Below, in pieces: positions 1 to 5,579 of a stretch of 6,424 nt of DNA. The position numbers were made by a program, and so were the translations under genes. Within the stretch, counting starts at the first letter, position 1, and each line of letters opens with the position of its first letter. Under the pieces are notes generated by a model. That model did no database searches and was not told the DNA's origin. It saw only the letters and a list, made by a program, of their open reading frames with translations. This DNA is from Frankiaceae bacterium (lineage in GTDB: Bacteria; Actinomycetota; Actinomycetes; Mycobacteriales; SCTD01), in assembly GCA_026786045.1 (NCBI GenBank), contig JAJAYV010000274.1:1-6424 (forward strand). The letters are read 5' to 3'.

Positions 1-128
1 CGGCCGCACTGCCCCACGCGTCGCTGCTGGCGCTGCCCCCGGGCGGCGTGTTCTGGACCGCGGGCGCGCGCGCCGCGGGGGCGATCGCCGACCACCTGTC
101 CGACCCGACCGACGAGGACCTCCGATGA
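1..128 (+). CDS. C-terminal end of an unidentified protein (partial, 5' end outside window)
   Basis: An open frame runs in from the left edge (codons in phase from base 3) and ends at the TGA at 126-128. It gives about 41 residues, including the stretch LLALPPGGVFWTAGARAAG and ending DPTDEDLR. Nearly every third codon position is G or C, as in the downstream genes, and the stop overlaps the next start as ATGA, so I take it as a real gene end. The pattern of a hydrophobic strand, Gly-Gly turn, aromatic, then an Ala-rich helix ending in IADHL loosely resembles the last strand and helix of an alpha/beta hydrolase. The catalytic His usually found in that turn is not evident, so this is only a guess. 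Coupling to the desaturase suggests a role in lipid metabolism (inference). Confidence 0.6.
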   Translation, partial: AALPHASLLALPPGGVFWTAGARAAGAIADHLSDPTDEDLR

Positions 129-1015
129 CCCCGGCCCTGGCCGAGCACCTGACAACCCGGCTGGAGGCGGCCGTCGACCGCCACCACGCCGTCGCGCAGG
201 ACTGGCTCCCGCACGACTACGTCCCGTGGGACCAGGGCCGGGACTTCGCCGAGCTGCCGTGGGAGGAGGCGCAGAGCCGGCTCGCTGCTCCCGTGCGCGC
301 CGCCGTCGCGCTCAACCTGCTGACCGAGGACAACCTGCCCGGCTACCACGGCGAGCTGGCCCGCATCTACGGCGCGAGCGAGCCGTGGCGGCACTGGCTC
401 GACCGGTGGACCGCCGAGGAGGGCCGGCACGCCATCGTCATGCGCGACTATCTGCTCGTCACCCGCGCCGTCGACCCCGTCGCGCTCGAGCAGGACCGGA
501 TGGCGACCGTCAGCGGCGGCTTCCAGGCTCCGGACAAGGACCTGCTCCACACCGTCGCATACGTCGCGCTGCAGGAGCTCGCCACCCGGGTCTCGCACCG
601 CAACACCGGCAAGCTGTCGGAGGACCCGGGGCTGGAGAAGCTGCTCACCCGCGTCGCCACCGACGAGAACCTCCACATGGTCCTCTACCGCGACCTGGCC
701 CAGGCGGCGCTCGAGGTCGAGCCGACGGCGATGCTGCGCGCGATCGTCGACGAGATAGCTGGTTTCGCGATGCCCGGGCTCGGCATCCCGGGCTTCACGC
801 GCCGGGCGGCGGTCGTCGCGCGCGCCGGCATCTACGACCTGCGCGTCCACCGCGACGACGTCGTCGCGCCGCTGCTGCGCTACTGGAAGGTCTTCGAGCT
901 CGAGGGCCTGCCGGCCGAGGCCGAGCAGGTCCGCGAGGAGCTCGTCGTCGTAATGGCCGAGCTGGACCGCCGGGTCGAGCGGCTGACCAGCCGGCGCGAG
1001 AGGGTGTCTGCATGA
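125..1015 (+). CDS. desA: Acyl-ACP desaturase, soluble di-iron type (DesA family)
   Basis: Predicted 296-residue soluble acyl-ACP desaturase (FA_desaturase_2 / ferritin-like fold). Members of this family use a di-iron centre, O2 and electrons from ferredoxin to place a cis double bond in an acyl chain carried on ACP. The expected ligand set is visible: Glu68 (TEDN), Glu99 and His102 in EEGRH, Glu151 in QELATRVSH, and Glu181 and His184 in DENLH. The segments HDYVPWDQG, RWTAEE, RDYLLVTRAVDP, the SHRNTG stretch and AGIYDLR closely resemble mycobacterial DesA1-type proteins as I recall them. There is no signal peptide or membrane segment. The ATG overlaps the preceding stop (ATGA), with GAGGA at 114-118 as ribosome binding site 6 bases upstream. 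The stop in turn overlaps the fabI start, so desaturation and elongation enzymes are co-translated. Family is secure; double-bond position and chain length cannot be read from the sequence. Confidence 0.93.
   Translation: MTPALAEHLTTRLEAAVDRHHAVAQDWLPHDYVPWDQGRDFAELPWEEAQSRLAAPVRAAVALNLLTEDNLPGYHGELARIYGASEPWRHWLDRWTAEEGRHAIVMRDYLLVTRAVDPVALEQDRMATVSGGFQAPDKDLLHTVAYVALQELATRVSHRNTGKLSEDPGLEKLLTRVATDENLHMVLYRDLAQAALEVEPTAMLRAIVDEIAGFAMPGLGIPGFTRRAAVVARAGIYDLRVHRDDVVAPLLRYWKVFELEGLPAEAEQVREELVVVMAELDRRVERLTSRRERVSA
998..1004 (+). promoter_or_regulatory. Ribosome binding site for fabI inside the desaturase 3' end
   Basis: The purine run GAGAGGG lies 7 bases before the ATG at 1012. It supports that start over any upstream in-frame start in the long open frame beginning at 226, and shows that fabI can load its own ribosomes as well as receive them from the overlapping desaturase stop. 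Confidence 0.65.
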
Positions 1016-1782
1016 CGGGACTCCTCGACGGCAAGCGGCTGCTCATCACCGGAGTGCTCACCGAGCAGTCGATCGCCTTCTCGGTGGCGCGCTGCGCGGT
1101 CGAGCAGGGCGCCAACGTCGTGCTCAGCGGCTTCGGTCGCGGGTTGTCGCTCACCACCCGCATCGCCCGGCGGCTGCCGGGGGAGCCGCCGGTCGTCGAG
1201 ATCGACGTGACCTCGCCCGAGGACCTCAAGGCGCTGCCCGAGCGGGTGGGTGCGCACGTCGACGGTCTCGACGGGGTGCTGCACGCCATCGGCTTCGCGC
1301 CCGCCGGCGCGCTCGGCTCCGGGGTGCTCGACACCGACTGGGCCGACGTCGGGACGGCGCTGCACGTGTCGACCTGGTCGTACCCGGCACTCGCCGGCGC
1401 GTGCCTGCCGATGCTCACCCGCGGCTCGTCGTACGTCGGGCTGGACTTCGACGCCCGCGTCGCCTGGCCGGCCTACGACTGGATGGGCGTGGCCAAGGCC
1501 GGGCTCGAGTCGGCCAACCGCTACCTCGCCCGCGACCTGGGCGAGCACGGCGTGCGGGCCAACCTCGTCGCCGCCGGGCCGCTCAAGACGATGGCCGCGA
1601 AGTCGATCCCCGGCTTCGCGCAGTTCGAGGACGCGTGGTCCGAGCGGGCGCCGCTCGGCTGGGACGTCAAGGACCCCGAGCCGGTCGCGCGCACCTGCGT
1701 CGCGCTGCTGTCGGACTGGTTCCCGGCGACGACCGGCAGCATCGTCTACGTCGACGGGGGCTTCAGCGCCATCGGCGTCTGA
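1012..1782 (+). CDS. fabI: Enoyl-[acyl-carrier-protein] reductase (NADH), FabI/InhA
   Basis: Predicted 256-residue short-chain dehydrogenase of the FabI/InhA type. It catalyses the last step of each FAS-II cycle, reducing trans-2-enoyl-ACP to acyl-ACP with NADH in the cytosol. The N-terminus MTGLLDGKR and the region up to GFGR follow M. tuberculosis InhA almost residue for residue. The nucleotide-binding turn is TGVLTEQSIAF (13-23), Asp65-Val66 matches the adenine-contacting pair, and the catalytic residues are Tyr155 and Lys162 in YDWMGVAK, with Phe146 equivalent to InhA Phe149. The C-terminus has the family hallmark ALLSDWFPATTG...VDGG. Two differences from InhA stand out: the substrate-binding loop between Pro190 and Trp209 is about 10 residues shorter, as in E. 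coli FabI, and Ala92 replaces the InhA Ser94. The start is fixed by similarity and by the ATGA overlap with the desaturase. It is the last gene of its operon and is followed by an inverted repeat. I expect it to be the general enoyl reductase of fatty acid synthesis. Confidence 0.95.
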   Translation: MTGLLDGKRLLITGVLTEQSIAFSVARCAVEQGANVVLSGFGRGLSLTTRIARRLPGEPPVVEIDVTSPEDLKALPERVGAHVDGLDGVLHAIGFAPAGALGSGVLDTDWADVGTALHVSTWSYPALAGACLPMLTRGSSYVGLDFDARVAWPAYDWMGVAKAGLESANRYLARDLGEHGVRANLVAAGPLKTMAAKSIPGFAQFEDAWSERAPLGWDVKDPEPVARTCVALLSDWFPATTGSIVYVDGGFSAIGV

Positions 1783-1800
1783 GCGCGCCTGTTCGCTCAA

Positions 1801-1849
1801 GATCTTCGGAAGATCCCCAGGAGCCGGCTACTGGGGATCTTCCGAGAAG
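1801..1849 (+). terminator. Strong inverted repeat after fabI, probable transcription terminator
   Basis: Bases 1807-1820 (cggaagatccccag) are the exact reverse complement of 1831-1844, with a 10-base spacer, gagccggcta. The stem extends by one T-A pair (1806/1845) and one G-U pair (1805/1846), giving about 16 pairs. It begins 23-25 bases after the fabI stop, between two apparent transcription units. No T-run follows on either side, so it would be a U-less hairpin terminator, which is accepted for many actinobacteria but not proven here. The left arm also contains its own 7-1-7 palindrome (gatcttc g gaagatc, 1801-1815), so a protein-binding operator is the main alternative. Confidence 0.6.
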
Positions 1850-1890
1850 CGTGCTGGAGCACCTCCGCGCGCGCCACCGCTCCCGTCCTC

Positions 1891-1896
1891 TAACCT
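1891..1896 (+). promoter_or_regulatory. Candidate -10 element for accD1 (leaderless transcript likely)
   Basis: TAACCT matches the actinobacterial TANNNT -10 consensus. Its last base is 8 bases before the A of the ATG at 1905, so the predicted transcription start falls at or within a base or two of the start codon. There is no purine-rich ribosome binding site between this element and the ATG, which agrees with a leaderless mRNA. No clear -35 hexamer is visible at the usual distance. Prediction only. Confidence 0.45.
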
Positions 1897-1904
1897 GCCG
1901 CGCT

Positions 1905-3488
1905 ATGGACGAGGCCCGGCTCCGCACGCACGTCGACCCGGGCAGCGACTCCTTCGCCCGCAACGCGGCGGCGATGCGGGCGCTGACCGAGGAGCTGCAG
2001 CACCGGCTCGGGACCGTCCGTCTCGGCGGTCCGGAGGCCAGCCGCGAGCGGCACGTCGGCCGCGGCAAGCTGCTCCCGCGCGAGCGCGTCGACGCGCTGC
2101 TCGACCTCAGCAGCCCCTTCCTCGAGCTGTCGCCGCTCGCCGCCGGCGGGATGTACGGCGATGAAGCGCCCGGGGCTGGGATCATCACCGGCGGCGGCCG
2201 GGTGTCGGGCCGCGAGTGCGTGGTGGTCGCCAACGACGCGACCGTCAAGGGCGGCACGTACTACCCGATGACGGTGAAGAAGCACCTGCGCGCGCAGGAG
2301 GTGGCGCTGCACAACCGGCTGCCGTGCGTCTACCTCGTCGACAGCGGCGGCGCGTTCCTGCCGCGCCAGGACGAGGTCTTCCCCGACCGCGAGCACTTCG
2401 GCCGGATCTTCTTCAACCAGGCGACGATGAGCGCGCAGGGCATCGCCCAGGTGGCCGCCGTCCTCGGCAGCTGCACCGCCGGCGGCGCCTACGTCCCGGC
2501 GATGGCGGATGAGGCCGTCATCGTCAAGGACCAGGGCACCATCTTCCTCGGCGGCCCGCCGCTGGTGAAGGCCGCGACCGGTGAGGTCGTCAGCGCCGAG
2601 GACCTCGGCGGCGGCGCGCTGCACAGCCGCACCTCCGGCGTCACCGACCACCTTGCCGACGACGACGCCCATGCGCTGCGCATCGTGCGCCGGATCGTCG
2701 CGACGCTCGGCCCGCGCACCCCGGCGCCGTGGGACGTGATCGAGCCCGAGGAGCCCGCGCTCGACCCGGCCGAGCTGCTGGGCGTCGTGCCGGCCGACGG
2801 GCGCACGCCGTACGACGTCCGCGAGGTCATCGGGAGGGTCGTCGACGGCAGCCTCTTCGCGGAGTTCAAGGCGGAGTACGGCGCGTCGCTCGTCACCGGC
2901 TTCGCGCACGTGCACGGCCACCCGGTGGGGATCGTCGCCAACAACGGGGTGCTCTTCAGCGAGTCCGCCGTCAAGGGCGCGCACTTCATCGAGCTGTGCG
3001 ACAAGCGATCGATCCCCCTGCTGTTCCTGCAGAACATCACCGGCTTCATGGTCGGCCGGGAGTACGAGGCCGGCGGCATCGCCAAGCACGGCGCGAAGAT
3101 GGTCACCGCCGTCGCGTGCGCCCGCGTGCCGAAGCTGACCGTCGTCATCGGCGGCTCGTTCGGCGCCGGCAACTACTCGATGTGCGGCCGCGCGTACTCC
3201 CCGCGCTTCCTATGGATGTGGCCCAACGCGCGCATCTCGGTGATGGGCGGTGACCAGGCGGCCTCCGTGCTCGCGGCGGTCGCGAAGGAGGGCACCGACC
3301 TCGAGACGATGCAGGCGCAGGTCCGCCAGCAGTACGAGGAGCAGGGCAACCCGTACTACTCCACGGCGCGGCTGTGGGACGACGGGGTCATCGACCCGCT
3401 CGACACCCGTACGGCCATCGGCCTGGCGCTGGGTACGTGCGCCAACGCACCGCTCGCGCCGGTCTCCTACGGCGTCTTCAGGATGTGA
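1905..3488 (+). CDS. accD1: Acyl-CoA carboxylase beta subunit (carboxyltransferase), 3-methylcrotonyl-CoA carboxylase type
   Basis: Predicted 527-residue carboxyltransferase, also called MccB. It transfers the carboxyl group from carboxybiotin on the alpha subunit to an acyl-CoA, most likely 3-methylcrotonyl-CoA in leucine breakdown. The N-terminal crotonase-like half carries DSGGAFLPRQDEVFPDREHFGRI in parts (147-168), then MSAQGIAQVAAVLGSCTAGGAYVPAM (175-200), with Gly193-Gly194 as the oxyanion-hole turn, and FLGGPPLVKAATGE (214-227). The C-terminal half carries EFKAEYGASLVTGFA (320-334), NNGVLFSESAVKGAHFIELC (346-365), LQNITGFMVGREYEAGGIAKHGAKM (375-399) and GGSFGAGNYSMCGRA (416-430). These segments are the signature of MCC beta / M. 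tuberculosis AccD1 rather than propionyl-CoA or acetyl-CoA carboxylase subunits. Geranyl-CoA carboxylase beta is a close relative and remains possible. ATG 1905 is chosen because family similarity begins just after it, although the frame stays open far upstream through fabI. The alpha subunit follows after 5 bases. Lack of a Shine-Dalgarno site is explained if the mRNA is leaderless. Confidence 0.93.
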   Translation: MDEARLRTHVDPGSDSFARNAAAMRALTEELQHRLGTVRLGGPEASRERHVGRGKLLPRERVDALLDLSSPFLELSPLAAGGMYGDEAPGAGIITGGGRVSGRECVVVANDATVKGGTYYPMTVKKHLRAQEVALHNRLPCVYLVDSGGAFLPRQDEVFPDREHFGRIFFNQATMSAQGIAQVAAVLGSCTAGGAYVPAMADEAVIVKDQGTIFLGGPPLVKAATGEVVSAEDLGGGALHSRTSGVTDHLADDDAHALRIVRRIVATLGPRTPAPWDVIEPEEPALDPAELLGVVPADGRTPYDVREVIGRVVDGSLFAEFKAEYGASLVTGFAHVHGHPVGIVANNGVLFSESAVKGAHFIELCDKRSIPLLFLQNITGFMVGREYEAGGIAKHGAKMVTAVACARVPKLTVVIGGSFGAGNYSMCGRAYSPRFLWMWPNARISVMGGDQAASVLAAVAKEGTDLETMQAQVRQQYEEQGNPYYSTARLWDDGVIDPLDTRTAIGLALGTCANAPLAPVSYGVFRM

Positions 3489-3493
3489 CCGGG

Positions 3494-5479
3494 ATGTTCG
3501 AGACCGTCCTCATCGCCAACCGCGGCGAGATCGCCGTGCGCATCACGCGGACCCTGCGCCGCCTGGGCATCCGCGCGGGCGCGGTCTACAGCGACGCCGA
3601 CGCCGGAGCGCGGCACGTGCGCGAGGCCGACGTCGCCGTGCGGCTCGGCCCGGCGGCGGCGCGCGAGTCCTACCTCAGCGTCGAGCGGCTGCTCGAGGCG
3701 GCAGCGCGGACCGGCGCGCAGGCCGTCCCCCCGGGCTACGGATTCCTGGCCGAGAACACCGCCTTCGCCCGCGCCTGCGCGGACGCCGGGCTGGTCTTCG
3801 TCGGACCGCCGGCCAGCGCCGTCGAGGTGATGGGCGACAAGATCCGCGCCAAGCAGACGGTGAGCGCCGCCGGCGTGCCGGTCGTGCCGGGTCGCACCGA
3901 CCTGGGCATGACCGACGCCGACCTGGCGGAGGCCGCGGACGAGGTCGGCTACCCCGTGCTGGTGAAGCCGTCCGCTGGTGGCGGCGGCAAGGGCATGCGC
4001 CTGGTGCACGAGAAACTGCTGCTGGCAGACGCTCTCGTCTCCGCGCGCCGCGAGGCGGCGTCCAGCTTTGGAGACGACACGCTCTTCCTCGAGCGGTTCG
4101 TGCTGACGCCGCGGCACATCGAGGTGCAGGTGCTCGCCGACGCGCACGGCACCACAGTCCACCTCGGCGAGCGCGAGTGCAGCCTCCAGCGTCGGCACCA
4201 GAAGGTGGTCGAGGAGGCGCCGTCGGTGCTGCTCGACGCGGCGCAGCGGGCGCGCTACGGCGAGCTGGCGGTGGCCACCGCGCGCGCCGTCGGCTACACC
4301 GGCGCCGGTACCGTCGAGTTCATCGTCCCGGGCGACGCCCCCGACGAGCCGTTCTTCATGGAGATGAACACCCGGCTGCAGGTCGAGCACCCGGTCACCG
4401 AGCTCGTCACGGGGCTCGACCTCGTCGAGCAGCAGCTGCGCGTCGCCGCCGGGGAGCGGCTGGCCTTCGGGCAGGCCGGCGTGCGTCTCACCGGCCACGC
4501 CGTCGAGGTGCGCGTCTACGCCGAGGACCCCGCCCGCGGCTTCCTGCCGACCGGGGGACCGGCGCTGCTCGTGCGCGAACCGGCGGAGGACGGCGTGCGG
4601 GTCGACAGCTCGCTCTTCGAGGGCGCCGCGGTCGGCACGACGTACGACCCGATGCTCAGCAAGGTCGTCGCCTGGGGCCCCGACCGCTCTACCGCGCTGG
4701 CGTCGCTGGACCGCGCGCTGGCCGCGAACGTCGTGCTCGGCGTCGGCACGAACACGGCTTTCCTGCGCCGGCTGCTGCAGCACCCGGACGTGCGGGCCGG
4801 CCGGCTCGACACCGGGCTGATCGAGCGCGAGCTGGACGGTCTCGTCAGCGGGGACGTGCCGGTCGAGGTGCACGCCGCCTTCGGGCTGCACCGGCTGCTG
4901 GCGCTGGAGACCGGCAGCCCCGACCCGTGGGCGATGACCGGCGGCTGGCGGCTGTCCGGCGCGGCCGCCACGTCGTGGACCGTCGCGGGTCTGGACGGCG
5001 CGCGGCTGCACGTGGCGGTGACCGGCACCCCGTCGGCGGCCCGGGTCGGCGTCGGCGACCGCGAGGTGGCCGCGTCGGCCGAGCGGCTACCGGACGGGCT
5101 GCTGCTGACCGTCGACGGCAGCACCCGACGGGTGCTCACAGCGACCGACGGCGCGACCACCTGGCTGCACCTCGACGGGACGGCGCACGCCGTCGTCGAG
5201 CTGGCGCCGGAGCGTCGCGGGGCGGGTGCCGGCTCCCACGACGGCGACGTCCGCAGCCCGATGCCCGGCGCGGTCATCGCGGTGCGCGCGTCGGTCGGCG
5301 ACGAGGTCACCACCGGGGACGTGCTGCTCGTCGTCGAGGCGATGAAGATGGAGCACGCGCTCATCGCGCCGGTCGACGGCGCCGTGAGCGAGCTGTCTGT
5401 GCGGGTCGGCGACCAGGTCGCCGTCGACCAGCTGCTCGCCGTCGTCACACCCGCTGGGCCGGCGGACGCCACGAGGTAG
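3494..5479 (+). CDS. accA1: Acyl-CoA carboxylase alpha subunit: biotin carboxylase plus biotin carrier (3-methylcrotonyl-CoA carboxylase type)
   Basis: Predicted 661-residue biotin-dependent subunit, also called MccA. It carboxylates its own biotin with ATP and bicarbonate and passes the carboxyl group to AccD1. Domain order: biotin carboxylase N-domain from IANRGEIAVRI (7-17); ATP-grasp domain with Lys116, Lys158 and the Gly-rich loop SAGGGGKGM (160-168); active-site stretch ECSLQRRHQKVVEEAP (228-243); Glu275, Glu290, Asn292, Arg294 in MEMNTRLQVEHP; C-domain with Arg340 in VEVRVYAEDP; a linker (BT-like) region around 455-580; and a C-terminal biotinyl domain with EAMKMEH, biotinylated Lys618, 43 residues from the end. 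The full catalytic set of E. coli biotin carboxylase is present. One oddity is PPGYGFLAEN at 79-88, where HPGYGFLSEN is usual. ATG 3494 is chosen because the family N-terminus starts there; AGGA at 3480-3483 may serve as ribosome binding site. It is co-transcribed with accD1. Substrate depends on the beta subunit. Confidence 0.94.
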   Translation: MFETVLIANRGEIAVRITRTLRRLGIRAGAVYSDADAGARHVREADVAVRLGPAAARESYLSVERLLEAAARTGAQAVPPGYGFLAENTAFARACADAGLVFVGPPASAVEVMGDKIRAKQTVSAAGVPVVPGRTDLGMTDADLAEAADEVGYPVLVKPSAGGGGKGMRLVHEKLLLADALVSARREAASSFGDDTLFLERFVLTPRHIEVQVLADAHGTTVHLGERECSLQRRHQKVVEEAPSVLLDAAQRARYGELAVATARAVGYTGAGTVEFIVPGDAPDEPFFMEMNTRLQVEHPVTELVTGLDLVEQQLRVAAGERLAFGQAGVRLTGHAVEVRVYAEDPARGFLPTGGPALLVREPAEDGVRVDSSLFEGAAVGTTYDPMLSKVVAWGPDRSTALASLDRALAANVVLGVGTNTAFLRRLLQHPDVRAGRLDTGLIERELDGLVSGDVPVEVHAAFGLHRLLALETGSPDPWAMTGGWRLSGAAATSWTVAGLDGARLHVAVTGTPSAARVGVGDREVAASAERLPDGLLLTVDGSTRRVLTATDGATTWLHLDGTAHAVVELAPERRGAGAGSHDGDVRSPMPGAVIAVRASVGDEVTTGDVLLVVEAMKMEHALIAPVDGAVSELSVRVGDQVAVDQLLAVVTPAGPADATR

Positions 5480-5543
5480 GCCCGCCTCTGCGTCGGCAGT
5501 CGCCCCCATGGAGCCCGAGGCCGCCCTGACCGCTTCGTCCGTC

Positions 5544-5549
5544 TAGGCT
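5544..5549 (+). promoter_or_regulatory. Candidate -10 element for the WS/DGAT gene
   Basis: TAGGCT fits the TANNNT actinobacterial -10 consensus and sits in the 100-base gap after accA1. A start about 7 bases downstream would give a leader of roughly 24 bases that includes the ribosome binding site at 5565-5573. No convincing -35 is visible at 16-18 bases spacing. Its surroundings resemble those of the candidate -10 before accD1. The 5480-5543 part of this gap shows no clear hairpin terminator. Confidence 0.4.
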
Positions 5550-5564
5550 CCGCGAGCCCCCTGC

Positions 5565-5573
5565 AGGAAGAGG
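5565..5573 (+). promoter_or_regulatory. Ribosome binding site deciding the GTG start of the WS/DGAT gene
   Basis: The purine run AGGAAGAGG ends 6 bases before GTG 5580, an ideal distance. The next in-frame ATG at 5589 would be 15 bases away and would remove the first residues of the conserved N-terminal pattern, so the GTG is preferred. Confidence 0.65.
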
Positions 5574-5579
5574 CGCGCC

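Noticed and set aside
226..1011. N-terminal extension of fabI, whose frame is open back to 226
   Set aside because: The extension overlaps the conserved desaturase, is low complexity, and the FabI family N-terminus MTGLLDGKR begins exactly at ATG 1012.
1401..1904. N-terminal extension of accD1 through the fabI gene and the hairpin
   Set aside because: The frame is open only because stops are rare in this composition. It would cross the terminator-like repeat and adds no family similarity.
1890..3089. 399-codon - strand frame opposite accD1
   Set aside because: Composition-driven shadow of the carboxyltransferase gene, with no recognisable motif.
3374..3493. Upstream start at 3374 for the biotin carboxylase
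   Set aside because: It would overlap the conserved accD1 C-terminus by about 115 bases; MFETVLIANRGE at 3494 is the normal family start.
3467..5011. 514-codon open frame on the - strand across the biotin carboxylase gene
   Set aside because: It is antisense to a clearly conserved gene, its product is low-complexity Arg/Ala/Gly/His-rich, and it resembles no family. It arises from the strong GC bias of the + strand gene.
3250..5529. 759-codon + strand frame overlapping the accA1 region in another phase
   Set aside because: The product is almost entirely Arg, Ala, Gly and Pro, and the true frame shows intact biotin carboxylase and biotinyl domains.
5480..5543. Possible terminator after accA1
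   Set aside because: No inverted repeat longer than a few bases and no T-run were found, so read-through from the carboxylase genes into the acyltransferase gene cannot be excluded.
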